Shown piece by piece: positions 50,923-60,172 of a stretch of DNA of 64,000 nt (within the stretch, counting starts at the first letter, position 1; each line of letters opens with the position of its first letter). The stretch is from Veillonella nakazawae. Its GTDB lineage: Bacteria; Bacillota; Negativicutes; Veillonellales; Veillonellaceae. The notes under the pieces are model-generated. The model was not told where the DNA came from. It saw nothing but the letters and a program-made list of their open reading frames with translations, and made no database searches. The position numbers were made by a program, and so were the translations under genes. The stretch covers positions 1,291,001-1,355,000 of the forward strand of contig NZ_AP022321.1 in assembly GCF_013393365.1 (NCBI RefSeq), given 5' to 3'.

Positions 50923-51760
50923 CAGGCAATGCCACCTCGGACCATTTCAAATCGATGGTGCGACCTGCTTCAAGCTGTACCTTTACAGTATGCTTGTGAT
51001 GATTTACCTTCAAGACCTTACCAATGCCTTCATCGGTGACGACCTCCTTACCAATACCTGGAGGCGCCACATCTTGAGGGGCTTGAGGGCGTTCCTTCTT
51101 CACATATAGGTCGCCACCCTTTTTATACAAATCATCTTCGTAGTTAAGGCAGCACATCAAACGACCACAAACACCAGAAATCTTCGTTGGGTTTAAGCTC
51201 AAGTTTTGATCCTTAGCCATGCGAATCGAAACAGGTGTAAAATCACCTAAGAAATTAGAACAGCATAAAGGTCGGCCACAAGCGCCAATACCATTGAGTA
51301 CCTTAGCCTCATCGCGGACGCCTACTTGGCGCAACTCAATGCGCGTTCTAAATACTGTTGCTAAATCCTTAACTAGCTCACGGAAGTCGATACGACCATC
51401 TGCAGTAAAGAAGAATATAATCTTATTCATATCAAATGTGTATTCTACATTGATGAGTTTCATCGGTAATTTACGTTTACCAATTTTCTCGAGACAAATC
51501 TCAAAGGCTTTTTCTTCGCGCTCTTTATTCTTCTCAATTTGTTTTAAGTCCTTTGGTGTCGTCTTTCTAATAACTGGCTTAACAGGAGCTACAACAGTAT
51601 CTTCAAAGACCTCTTTTGGTCCGATCACAACTGTACCGTATTCAACGCCACGTGCTGTTTCAACGATAACCCCATCACCAACGGATAGTTCTAATTGTTC
51701 AGGCAGAAAATAATAAATCTTCCCAGCCTTTTTAAAGCGTACGCCAACTATGGTTAGCAT
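50915..51760 (-). CDS. ricT: RicT/PSP1-domain protein
   Basis: A 281-residue PSP1-domain protein. The cysteine cluster GIGACGRPLCCSNF...GVCGRLMCCLNY is the iron-sulfur site of RicT (YaaT) in the Ric complex, which affects RNase Y activity and gene expression in Bacillus. The partner RicA and RicF genes are not in the window. It lies directly after holB and overlaps trmN6, in the order holB-ricT-trmN6 of Firmicutes. Confidence 0.93.
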   Translation of the reverse strand: MLTIVGVRFKKAGKIYYFLPEQLELSVGDGVIVETARGVEYGTVVIGPKEVFEDTVVAPVKPVIRKTTPKDLKQIEKNKEREEKAFEICLEKIGKRKLPMKLINVEYTFDMNKIIFFFTADGRIDFRELVKDLATVFRTRIELRQVGVRDEAKVLNGIGACGRPLCCSNFLGDFTPVSIRMAKDQNLSLNPTKISGVCGRLMCCLNYEDDLYKKGGDLYVKKERPQAPQDVAPPGIGKEVVTDEGIGKVLKVNHHKHTVKVQLEAGRTIDLKWSEVALPDE

Positions 51761-52801
51761 TTAGTCCTCCTCCCGAGCATCATGAAGGGCGATACTAAGA
51801 CCGTCCACCACGAGAGCGGTTTTTATATGTAAACGCAAAGCCCGTTCCGCTTGCAATGTTTCAGTAATGACCTGAGACAATGCTTGCATAGACCAGCGCG
51901 GTAATAATCGTAATAATTGAGTTTTGTACATAGGTACTTGTAATTGTCCGTCTTGAGCCCCCATTTTAAGAGCCATCATATCTCTACTTACAAGACGTAA
52001 CCAATGCATCAATTCTGTTAGACTTTCACGAGGTAAGCTTTCACAAGCTAGAGAAATCATAGAAAACCATCTTGTTTCAAAAGCAAGCATGTCCATTACC
52101 TTAACGGCTAACTCTAGCATTTCAATGCGATCTTGAGTAGCCAATTTTTCCACTAACTGTGGATTGCCATGACCGGCTAACAAAGCCTGCTCAATATCAC
52201 CGGTGATACCACGTGCCACAAGTGCCGTGCGAATCGTATCTACATCAACACTGTTAAAACCAACGCCCATACATCTTGAAACGATGGTCGGCAATACGGT
52301 GTTAATTTTATTCGTAATAATGATGAAATACACCTTTTCTGGCGGTTCTTCAATGGTTTTTAACATAGCATTTGCCATGACTGCGTTAGCCGTATGAAAG
52401 TCCTCCACAATAACTACGCGATTACCATTCCCGGCCACAGACAGATGGTCTTGTAGTAAGGAATACCACTGTTCCACCTTTAAAGTTGTCTTCATAGGAC
52501 GAATCCAAAAGGCATCGCCTTTATCCATATAGATAGGCAAACCTTCTGCTTCAATACGTTTTTCAGTCTCACCATTAGCAAGACGTGCTTCTTTAACGTC
52601 AGCTAAATACGATTCTCCCTTGGGTTGAGAAAATACTTGACGTCCTAATAATAAGGATGCCAAACCGATTGCCATATCTAGCTTACCAAGACCTGCTTCA
52701 CCATAAAACAAAAGGCTATGTGGCAATGCATTGCTACTTACAAGTTTCGATAGGTGTGCCTTGATCGAATCTTGACCAATTATAGAATCAAAATATGTCA
52801 T
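51761..52801 (-). CDS. holB: DNA polymerase III delta-prime subunit
   Basis: A 346-residue clamp-loader subunit of the AAA+ type. HSLLFYGEAGLGKLDMAIG is a modified P-loop, and the C-terminal half is the usual collar region. The sensor-1-like VYFIIITNKINTVLPTIVSRC region is present. The start at 52801 (MTYFDSIIG) has AGGAGG upstream. It precedes ricT by one base, as in Bacillus. Confidence 0.92.
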   Translation of the reverse strand: MTYFDSIIGQDSIKAHLSKLVSSNALPHSLLFYGEAGLGKLDMAIGLASLLLGRQVFSQPKGESYLADVKEARLANGETEKRIEAEGLPIYMDKGDAFWIRPMKTTLKVEQWYSLLQDHLSVAGNGNRVVIVEDFHTANAVMANAMLKTIEEPPEKVYFIIITNKINTVLPTIVSRCMGVGFNSVDVDTIRTALVARGITGDIEQALLAGHGNPQLVEKLATQDRIEMLELAVKVMDMLAFETRWFSMISLACESLPRESLTELMHWLRLVSRDMMALKMGAQDGQLQVPMYKTQLLRLLPRWSMQALSQVITETLQAERALRLHIKTALVVDGLSIALHDAREED

Positions 52802-52844
52802 AGCCCCTCCTATCAATACATGCTCAATATTAATATTATATAAG

Positions 52845-52871
52845 AAAAAGGCGACTTTTAAAAGAGTCGCC
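52845..52871 (-). terminator. Hairpin between tmk and holB (tmk terminator)
   Basis: On the minus strand GGCGACT, loop, AGTCGCC and then TTTTTC form a compact rho-independent terminator six bases after the tmk stop. The holB gene may therefore use its own promoter. Confidence 0.8.
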
Positions 52872-52876
52872 CTATC

Positions 52877-53563
52877 CTAAGGTAGTAGATTTACTACTGC
52901 TTGATATACATCGTTATGAATTTCTTCAATGGTGCGCAATGTATACTGACTGGAATTACCTTTTGTGGCACAAGGAATTCGGTGCCATTGATAGCGTTCT
53001 ACTAGCTCTTCATAGGCATCGTGAACAGCTACTAAATATTGATGATTTCCTTCGTGAATATCTCCTGTATTACCGCCCGTTTTACCAGTACGCTCAGCCA
53101 TTAAGGCTTCACTCACTTCGAGAGGCATATCTAAGAGACATACCGCATCAGGTGTGGGCAAAGCAAATTTGTTAAATTCAAAGTCTTCAAGCCAATCCAA
53201 AAATGCAGTACGTTCCTTTGGATCATCGTATTTAACCATTTGGTGTACCATATTAGACGTCGTATAGCGATCTGCAATAATGATGCCCCCATTTTTATAG
53301 AACTCTTCCCAATCTGTTCTAAAGGATGCAAAGCGATCTATGGCATACATGGAGCTTGCTACATAAGGATTTACATCATGTACATCTTTGCCAAACTCAC
53401 CAGCTAAATACATTTTGATAGGCATAGCAGCACCACTATCATAGTTTGGAAAGCTCACAGATTTAACGGCATGCCCCTCCTTGATTAAGCGTTCTACTAA
53501 AAGTTTAGTTTGTGTAGCCTTACCGCTACCATCTCCGCCTTCTAAGATAATTAAAGTCCCCAT
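52877..53563 (-). CDS. tmk: Thymidylate kinase
   Basis: A 228-residue kinase that phosphorylates dTMP to dTDP. The P-loop is LEGGDGSGKATQTKLL, the substrate region DRFASFR precedes a DRYTTSNMVHQ block, and a lid-like segment follows (LMAERTGKTGGNTGDIHEGN). It starts two bases after the decarboxylase stop, the same order as Bacillus yaaO-tmk. A terminator follows. Confidence 0.95.
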   Translation of the reverse strand: MGTLIILEGGDGSGKATQTKLLVERLIKEGHAVKSVSFPNYDSGAAMPIKMYLAGEFGKDVHDVNPYVASSMYAIDRFASFRTDWEEFYKNGGIIIADRYTTSNMVHQMVKYDDPKERTAFLDWLEDFEFNKFALPTPDAVCLLDMPLEVSEALMAERTGKTGGNTGDIHEGNHQYLVAVHDAYEELVERYQWHRIPCATKGNSSQYTLRTIEEIHNDVYQAVVNLLP

Positions 53564-53565
53564 AA

Positions 53566-55047
53566 TTACTCCTGTAACACCCAGATTGTTTCCAATGACA
53601 TATCATCGGCTCCATTCGGCACATACCCTAGAGCCTTCCGATTCTCTATATATTGTAACACAGAGGAGCTAATCTCTTCACCTACCGCTACACAAGGAAT
53701 CCCTGGTGGATAATAAGCAATAGTCTCTCCTGCAATACGATGCAGTGCATCTCGTAAAGGAACTTGCTCACGATTAGCATACATAGCATTGCGAGGAGTT
53801 ACACGCACAATAGGTTTAGGTAGCAATGAAGAATCTTTACTAAGATTTTCTGTATTCTCCACCACGTTACTATTAGCTACTTTAGATGTATGTAATATCG
53901 TATCACTTATAGCTTGTACGGCTTGAATGAGGAACGTTATAGACTCTTTTGTATCGCCAATAGTAATGAGTACTAACACATGGTGCGCTTGCACTAACTC
54001 TACCTCAATACGATATTCGCGCAACATCCGTTCAAACTCAATACCTGTCAGTCCAAGTGCTTTAGCATCAATTAGTACTTTTGTACAATCATAGTTTACT
54101 ACTCGTTCTTGAATGTCTATATATTCCATAGTAGTAATACCTGAAATCTTATTGAGCTCATGACGCAAATATAGGCTCAATTCTACGGTTCGACTTATTA
54201 GCGCCTTACCTTCGGTGGCTAATTGATGACGCGCCATATCTAAGGAGGCAAGGAATATGTAATTGGGACTAGTGCTTTGTAGCATTTGATGCATTTGCGT
54301 AATGCGACGCTGATTGATTTTATCCCCTTGGCCTAATAGCCAAGAGGTTTGCGTCAAAGAACCTACCGATTTATGCGTGCTTTGTGCTACTAAGTCTGCA
54401 CCTGCCGCAATGGCTTCAACAGGTAAATTTTCTGAAAATGGTAAATGAGGTCCGTGCGCTTCATCAACAAGAACAATCATCCCTCGTTTATGCGCTTCTT
54501 TTACAATCTTTACAATATCTACACCTACACCATAATAGTTTGGATACACTAAGAGAATCGCCTTAGCCTCTGGATGAGCATCCATGGTTTTAATAGCAGC
54601 ATCCACTGATACACCTAAAGGGATACCCCACCGATCATCAAATTGGCAATCCATATAAACAGGCTTCGCACCAGATAACACTAATCCACTAATAACGGAA
54701 CGATGTGCTTCTCGAGGAATGATAATCGTTTCATCAGGACCTACGCTCCCCATAATCATCGCTTCAATTAAAGCGGTTGTGCCATTAATAGAGAACCAGC
54801 AATCATCAGCTCCATATAATTCAGCCGTTAGATCTTGAGCCTCTTTTAATTCCCGTTCAGGTTCATGTAAATCATCTAGAGCATACATAACCCCTAAATC
54901 ATATGGCAGTGCCGGTCCCATCCAGTCTTTTAGTAACTGAGGCGCTTCAACACCAATCTTATGACCAGGTGTATGAAAAGGCACAAAATGTTGTTCCTTA
55001 TATGATTCTAAAGCCTCTACAAAAGGCATTTTCTCTTGATTGCTCAT
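53566..55047 (-). CDS. Orn/Lys/Arg decarboxylase family protein (YaaO/SpeA type)
   Basis: A 493-residue PLP-dependent enzyme of the fold-type I ornithine/lysine/arginine decarboxylase family. The lysine that binds PLP is in STHKSVGSLTQTSWLL, VDEAHGPHLPFSE carries the PLP ring partner, and the C-terminal domain ends with the typical YPPGIPCVAVGEEI block. It decarboxylates a basic amino acid to a polyamine precursor; which one is not clear. It lies in the conserved position next to tmk. The length (about 490) is normal for the short class. Confidence 0.92.
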   Translation of the reverse strand: MSNQEKMPFVEALESYKEQHFVPFHTPGHKIGVEAPQLLKDWMGPALPYDLGVMYALDDLHEPERELKEAQDLTAELYGADDCWFSINGTTALIEAMIMGSVGPDETIIIPREAHRSVISGLVLSGAKPVYMDCQFDDRWGIPLGVSVDAAIKTMDAHPEAKAILLVYPNYYGVGVDIVKIVKEAHKRGMIVLVDEAHGPHLPFSENLPVEAIAAGADLVAQSTHKSVGSLTQTSWLLGQGDKINQRRITQMHQMLQSTSPNYIFLASLDMARHQLATEGKALISRTVELSLYLRHELNKISGITTMEYIDIQERVVNYDCTKVLIDAKALGLTGIEFERMLREYRIEVELVQAHHVLVLITIGDTKESITFLIQAVQAISDTILHTSKVANSNVVENTENLSKDSSLLPKPIVRVTPRNAMYANREQVPLRDALHRIAGETIAYYPPGIPCVAVGEEISSSVLQYIENRKALGYVPNGADDMSLETIWVLQE

Positions 55048-55064
55048 ATATACCTCGTAAAAAA

Positions 55065-55091
55065 GGCATGAATCTCAATGAGACTCATGCC
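55065..55091 (-). terminator. Terminator of the pth transcript
   Basis: GGCATGA..TCTC and GAGA.TCATGCC pair, followed on the minus strand by TTTTTTACGAGG, between pth and the decarboxylase gene. Confidence 0.82.
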
Positions 55092-55105
55092 CTTTTGCAT
55101 GTTAT

Positions 55106-55684
55106 TTATCGCTGTGGACGACGCTTAGGATTAAACAGATTCATCCCTTTGTCTATGCCCACCTCTAAAGTACCTAATACAGCCTTTACTGTATCTTTGA
55201 TACCTTTTTGTACTTTCTCTTGTGATTCTTCACTAAATGGTGCTAACACGTGGTCAATGACAGTCCATTGTGGTAATGGACGACCAATACCTACGCGAAA
55301 ACGCGGAAAATTTTCTGTTCCTATATGGGAGATTAAGGATTTAATCCCATTATGCCCACCAGAACTACCATTTGGTCGAATTCGCAATTTGCCTACCGGT
55401 AAATCCATATCATCATAAATACAATACACATCAGATGGATCGATCTTGTAGTATCGCATTAATGGACCTATAGATTCGCCACTTGCATTCATAAATGTTT
55501 GAGGCTTTACAAGCAATACCTTTTCACCAGCTACATTAATACTGCACACCTCTGCCTTTTGTTCCTCTCTCCAAGGAGTATGAGAAACACTATCCGCAAT
55601 GGCATCGATGACCATAAATCCAATATTATGTTTTGTCGCTTCATATTGCTTGCCTGGGTTACCAAGGCCTACTACTAACTTCAA
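55106..55684 (-). CDS. pth: Peptidyl-tRNA hydrolase
   Basis: A 192-residue enzyme that recycles peptidyl-tRNA. The N-terminus MKLVVGLGNPGKQYEATKHNIGFMVID holds the catalytic histidine. KPQTFMNASGESIG and YDDMDLPVGKLRIRPNGSSGGHNGIKS are diagnostic. The length is normal. It lies ten bases after prs, in the Bacillus order prs-pth (there prs-ctc-spoVC). Confidence 0.97.
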   Translation of the reverse strand: MKLVVGLGNPGKQYEATKHNIGFMVIDAIADSVSHTPWREEQKAEVCSINVAGEKVLLVKPQTFMNASGESIGPLMRYYKIDPSDVYCIYDDMDLPVGKLRIRPNGSSGGHNGIKSLISHIGTENFPRFRVGIGRPLPQWTVIDHVLAPFSEESQEKVQKGIKDTVKAVLGTLEVGIDKGMNLFNPKRRPQR

Positions 55685-55694
55685 GAATCACCTA

Positions 55695-56648
55695 TTATTT
55701 ATCAAATAAATTACTTACTGAAACTTCATGAAAGATACGCATAATTGCTTCGCCTAATAATGGAGCTACAGATAGTTGCGTTACATTGTCTAATTTGCAA
55801 TTTTCTGGTAATGGCATTGTGTTTGTTACGATAAGCTCTTTAATGTTGGAGTTTGCAATGCGTTCACTTGCTGGATCTGTTAATACAGCATGGGTAACAG
55901 CAGCCATAACAGATTTAGCACCAAATGCTTCTAATGCTTTAGCACCTTCTACAAGAGAACCTGCTGTATCTACAATATCATCAACGATGATACAGTTTTT
56001 GCCTTTTACATCACCGATGAGGTTCATAACTTTAGCTACGCCTGGTTCAGGGCGTTTTTTCTCGATGATTGCAATTGGCGCACCAATGCGGTCAGCCAAA
56101 TCACGAGCTCTTGTAACACCGCCAAGATCTGGAGATACTACAATAACATCTTCAAGATTTTTTTCATTAATATATTTAGCTAAAATGGATGCACCATATA
56201 AATGATCTACAGGCACATCGAAGAAGCCTTGAATTTGACCTGCATGCAAGTCAATTGTTACAAGACGTGTAATACCAGAAGTTTGCATCAAGTTTGCTAC
56301 TAATTTTGCAGTAATTGGTTCACGACCACGAGTTTTGCGGTCTTGGCGAGCATAACCGTAGTAAGGAACTACAGCTGTAATATGACGAGCAGAAGCACGT
56401 TTTAACGCATCAGCCATAACCATTAATTCCATTAAATTATCGTTTACAGGATAGCTAGTTGGTTGAATGATAAATACATCTTTGCCACGTACGCTTTCAT
56501 CAATCATAATTTGTACTTCGCCATTATTAAAGCGACCTACAAACGCTTCACCTAAAGGCAAACCTAAATAATCACAAATTTCCTTTGCCAATGCAGGATT
56601 CGCATTACCTGTGAAAATTTTAAGTTTTTTGCCGTCTTCAAATGCCAT
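55695..56648 (-). CDS. prs: Ribose-phosphate pyrophosphokinase
   Basis: A 317-residue PRPP synthetase. DLHAGQIQGFFDVPVDHLYG, the VVSPDLGGVTRARDLADRI block and the CIIVDDIVDTAGSL PRPP loop are family signatures. PRPP feeds nucleotide, histidine and tryptophan synthesis. The start has an AAAGGG site. It is 126 bases after glmU and immediately before pth. Confidence 0.98.
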   Translation of the reverse strand: MAFEDGKKLKIFTGNANPALAKEICDYLGLPLGEAFVGRFNNGEVQIMIDESVRGKDVFIIQPTSYPVNDNLMELMVMADALKRASARHITAVVPYYGYARQDRKTRGREPITAKLVANLMQTSGITRLVTIDLHAGQIQGFFDVPVDHLYGASILAKYINEKNLEDVIVVSPDLGGVTRARDLADRIGAPIAIIEKKRPEPGVAKVMNLIGDVKGKNCIIVDDIVDTAGSLVEGAKALEAFGAKSVMAAVTHAVLTDPASERIANSNIKELIVTNTMPLPENCKLDNVTQLSVAPLLGEAIMRIFHEVSVSNLFDK

Positions 56649-56774
56649 TTTGTTACCCTTTCATTTGTTCCTATACTGGTTACTTATCCATAATCATCCA
56701 TTACAGATACACACTATTGCCTTTTTATTGTATACTATTTTGCCCAAATTGTGTTAAAAAATTATAATATTTTT

Positions 56775-58148
56775 TTATTTCTTTTTGAAAGTATCGTCTG
56801 TTACCCAATTTTCTTTCACAATTTGCTTACTACGGCCCACTGCTAACGCCTTATCTGGTACATTTTTAGTAATAGTAGAACCTGCTCCTACATAACTATA
56901 ATTACCAACTGTTACAGGAGCTACTAAGTTACTATTACAGCCTACAAAAGCACCATCGCCAATGGTCGTACGATGTTTAACTTTACCATCATAATTTACA
57001 GTAATCGTACCACAACCAATATTAACACCAGATCCTACATCACTATCGCCGATATAAGATAGATGTGGGAACTTAGTTCCTTCTCCAACATTAGAATTTT
57101 TTACCTCTACGAAGTTACCTACATGAACCTTGTTGCCTAGTACAGTATTTGGACGTAAATGAACATATGGACCAACATCTACACCATCTTTTACTTCGCA
57201 GTCATGACCATAAGTGAAGTGGATAATCGTATCGTTACCAACTTTCACATTTGTTAAACGAGTATGTGGACCAATTTCACAACGCTCACCAATTACAGTA
57301 TCGCCTTCAAGTATTGTACCAGGATGTAAGATTGTATCGGCCCCTACTGTTACCTCTGGAGCTACGTAAGTATTTGCTGGATCGATAATTGTTACACCGG
57401 CTGTCATTAATTCAATATTTTTACGGTGTTTTAAAATAGCCTCAGCTTCAGCTAATTGCAAGCGAGAGTTTACACCTAGAGACTCTTCAAAGTCTTTAGT
57501 CATATAAGCGCTTACCTTATCGCCACCATTTACAAGAATACCAACTACATCCGTGATATACAATTCACCTTGCGCATTATCATCAGATAGTTGATCTAAG
57601 CAAGGCCATAATTTTTTACTATCAAAGGCGTACATACCAGTATTTACTTCTTGAACGGCTAATTCCTCTGGTTTACCATCTTTTTGTTCTACAATACGAA
57701 CTACGGAACCTGCTTCATTACGAATAATGCGTCCATAACCAGTTGGATCAGGCATATGTGCTGTTAAAATCGTAGCAGCTGCACCAGAGTTTTTATGCTC
57801 CTCTAAAAGAGCCTCTAAGCTTTCCTTTGTAACGAGTGGCGTATCACCACACAATAATAAGATTGTACCATCATAATTGCCAAGCACTGGTTGAGCCATT
57901 TTTACAGCATGACCAGTACCATTTTGTTCTTCTTGACGAACAAATTCAGCGCGATTACCTAAGTAATTTTGTACTGCATCACCGCCAAAGCCAACGATAA
58001 CAACATCACGATTAGTACCGATGGATTGAACAGTTTCCAGAACGCGTTCCACCATGGCTTTGCCACCAACCTTGTGCAATACTTTTGGTAACTTAGACTT
58101 CATGCGTGTACCCTTACCAGCAGCTAAAATAAGGCTTGCAATATTCAT
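56775..58148 (-). CDS. glmU: Bifunctional UDP-N-acetylglucosamine pyrophosphorylase / GlcN-1-P acetyltransferase
   Basis: A 457-residue bifunctional enzyme of peptidoglycan and LPS precursor synthesis. The N-terminal uridyltransferase domain opens with LILAAGKGTRMKSKLPKVLHKVGG, and the C-terminal half is a left-handed beta-helix with hexapeptide repeats (GVDVGPYVHLRPNT...VHVGNFVEVKNS...GCGTITVNYDGK). The length is standard. It sits between purR and prs, the Firmicute order. Confidence 0.98.
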   Translation of the reverse strand: MNIASLILAAGKGTRMKSKLPKVLHKVGGKAMVERVLETVQSIGTNRDVVIVGFGGDAVQNYLGNRAEFVRQEEQNGTGHAVKMAQPVLGNYDGTILLLCGDTPLVTKESLEALLEEHKNSGAAATILTAHMPDPTGYGRIIRNEAGSVVRIVEQKDGKPEELAVQEVNTGMYAFDSKKLWPCLDQLSDDNAQGELYITDVVGILVNGGDKVSAYMTKDFEESLGVNSRLQLAEAEAILKHRKNIELMTAGVTIIDPANTYVAPEVTVGADTILHPGTILEGDTVIGERCEIGPHTRLTNVKVGNDTIIHFTYGHDCEVKDGVDVGPYVHLRPNTVLGNKVHVGNFVEVKNSNVGEGTKFPHLSYIGDSDVGSGVNIGCGTITVNYDGKVKHRTTIGDGAFVGCNSNLVAPVTVGNYSYVGAGSTITKNVPDKALAVGRSKQIVKENWVTDDTFKKK

Positions 58149-58276
58149 AGTAATCTCCTATCTGTTATCTCTTATATCTAGACCATTTACTCTATTAATC
58201 TCATCATATTAGTCAGCAAACTAAAACTCCATATAGAGTTATTATAGCTAACTATAATGGATGTAATATTAATCGT

Positions 58277-59095
58277 TTATTCTTCATCAAATACTGGCTC
58301 TATACTTATTTTCTTTGTATTTTCATCGATGCCATAGAAAGTAAATAATGATTCATAATCATCTATTAACTTTGGATTTGGCTCTGCCGTTGCTACAAGA
58401 ACACCCGTACCAACTACAATACCACTCATTTCAAGTACAAGTTCTTTAAGACCTTTTGCTGTACCTCCAGCTTTCATAAAGTCATCGATAATTAAGACCC
58501 TAGCATTCGGTGGAATAGCACGTTTAGTAAGCGTCATAGTTTGAATACGACCAGAGGAGCCAGTTACATAGTTAATACTAATAGCAGACCCTTCTGTTAC
58601 TTTACTATCACGACGAGCAATAACGAGAGGTTTATTAAACGCTCTAGCCACCATAACAGCTAAAGGAATACCCTTCGTTTCAACCGTCAAAATATAATCT
58701 GGATTGCGGTCCATAAAGCGAGTCATTATGATTTCCCCAAGACGTGTCATTACATGCCAGTCATACAAGATATCAGACATATAAATAAACCCACCAGGGA
58801 TAATACGATCTGGTTCCATTAAACGAGCTTGCACATCTCGTAGAATATCATTTGCTTGAGTACCCTTCCGATGAGGAATAAAACGTACCCCGCCTGCCAC
58901 ACCAGCCACTGTTTCTAATGTGCCTAGTTGAAAGTGTTCCATAGACTGTCTAACACAGGTTAAATCTTCACTAACTGTAGATTTAGCCATGCCAAAGAAG
59001 TCACAAAAATAATTTAAAGGAATCAATTTTTGCGGTGAATCAACTAACAATTTTGTCATTGCCACCATTCGTTCCACACGCCGTACTTTATCCAT
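58277..59095 (-). CDS. purR: PurR-family transcriptional regulator
   Basis: A 272-residue regulator of the pur repressor type: an N-terminal winged-helix domain (MDKVRRVERMVAMTKLLVDSPQ...MAKSTVSEDL) and a phosphoribosyltransferase-like effector domain with VLIIDDFMKAGGTAKGL (PRPP loop). PurR binds PRPP and controls purine genes. The start at 59095 has AAAGGA upstream; longer in-frame starts exist. It sits before glmU and prs as in Bacillus (purR-yabJ-spoVG-glmU-prs), here without yabJ and spoVG. Confidence 0.93.
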   Translation of the reverse strand: MDKVRRVERMVAMTKLLVDSPQKLIPLNYFCDFFGMAKSTVSEDLTCVRQSMEHFQLGTLETVAGVAGGVRFIPHRKGTQANDILRDVQARLMEPDRIIPGGFIYMSDILYDWHVMTRLGEIIMTRFMDRNPDYILTVETKGIPLAVMVARAFNKPLVIARRDSKVTEGSAISINYVTGSSGRIQTMTLTKRAIPPNARVLIIDDFMKAGGTAKGLKELVLEMSGIVVGTGVLVATAEPNPKLIDDYESLFTFYGIDENTKKISIEPVFDEE

Positions 59096-59245
59096 AGAAT
59101 TTCCTTTACCATTCATCATATAACTATTGATTGTACTCATTCAATAAAAGTCATGAATCATCTCAAATATATCTTTTATTTATTATACCATAATTTCCGA
59201 ATATTCGAGGTTATAAAAACACTATAATTCGGCAAAATAAAAAAA

Positions 59246-59316
59246 CTCTCTAGACCTCATATAATACTGTAAAACTAGACCTTATAGTCTATTACAATAA
59301 TATATGAACTAGAGAG
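59246..59316 (-). terminator. Long hairpin terminator after the small 3D-domain gene
   Basis: CTCTCTAG (59246-59253) pairs with CTAGAGAG (59309-59316) around imperfect inner pairing, and the minus strand continues with TTTTTTT (59245-59239). It begins about six bases after the stop at 59323. Confidence 0.75.
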
Positions 59317-59322
59317 CTTTTA

Positions 59323-59931
59323 TTATAAAACATAAACCTTCACAGTTTGACGACCAAACTGCAATGCTTCAGAACGTGAATCATAGGCTAAATCAATTCT
59401 ATGACCTTTAATAGCACCACCAACATCGTCAGCTACAGCATAACCATATCCTTCAATGTATAATCTCGTACCTAATGGAATTAATTTTGGATCTACAGAT
59501 ACAATGCCCTTCTTCAAGCGACTACCTGTAGCCGTAAAATTTCCATTTCCAGGATCTTGAGCAGAATAAGCACTAGCCTGCATAGTTAATACTCGAGAGT
59601 ATTTATTCGGCACACCATCATGACTTAATGCTGTACCATGACCACCATATCGAGTCTCCATCTTTTCTAAAGCATTCATTGTTGCAGGACCAACTCGCCC
59701 ATCGACAGCGAGTCCCTTCGACTTTTGAAATTTTCGTACGGCCTGTTCTGTGTTATGACCATAAATGCCATCTACAGAATCATGCAAAAAACCTTGATGT
59801 TTTAACATTGTTTGGACCTTACTTACATGGTGACCCCGTTGTCCCTTATCAATCGTTTTCGCCAATGATACAGAAGATACCATTGTAGTCATACAAACAA
59901 GCGTACATGCAATAATTATTTTTTTAACCAT
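59323..59931 (-). CDS. Secreted protein with peptidoglycan-binding and 3D domains
   Basis: A 202-residue exported protein. After the signal peptide (MVKKIIIACTLVCMTTMVSSVSLA) comes a PG_binding_1 domain (GHHVSKVQTMLKHQGFLHDSVDGIYGHNTEQAVRKFQKSKGL), then a 3D domain with aspartates in VSVDPKLIP, VADDVGGAI and HRIDLAYDS. The 3D domain is the same type as in the larger secreted protein at 39781-40758, but the partner domain differs. The start at 59931 has GAGG upstream (an upstream GTG overlaps it). Likely acts on peptidoglycan in the periplasm. Confidence 0.9.
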   Translation of the reverse strand: MVKKIIIACTLVCMTTMVSSVSLAKTIDKGQRGHHVSKVQTMLKHQGFLHDSVDGIYGHNTEQAVRKFQKSKGLAVDGRVGPATMNALEKMETRYGGHGTALSHDGVPNKYSRVLTMQASAYSAQDPGNGNFTATGSRLKKGIVSVDPKLIPLGTRLYIEGYGYAVADDVGGAIKGHRIDLAYDSRSEALQFGRQTVKVYVL

Positions 59932-60079
59932 ATACACCTCACCTTACATTAAGTAGTATACTATACAGTATTAAATAATCTATAAACAATATTGAGATAG
60001 TAATACAAAAAATGCATGTATAATGCACTTTATTAACTACATATATATCATAGAAATCTAAGATACCAATGAAACAAAA

Positions 60080-60151
60080 TCTCCATTATGGACTACTTTA
60101 TCTAAGTAAAATGTAATTTAACATTAGATGTATGGGAGTCAATAATGGAGA
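60080..60151 (-). terminator. Long imperfect hairpin downstream of the first nhaA
   Basis: TCTCCATTAT (60080-60089) pairs with ATAATGGAGA (60142-60151) with an inner ATCTAA / TTAGAT pair. No T run directly follows on the minus strand, so it could be a terminator or a 3'-stabilising structure. It is similar in size and design to the hairpin at 59246-59316. Confidence 0.45.
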
Positions 60152-60172
60152 CTTTAATAATACTATTTAATT

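Noticed and set aside
51219..51713. Long open frame (164 residues) on the plus strand inside ricT
   Set aside because: It is opposite the strongly supported ricT coding strand; its sequence has no recognised pattern and no ribosome site. It is an antisense shadow of ricT.
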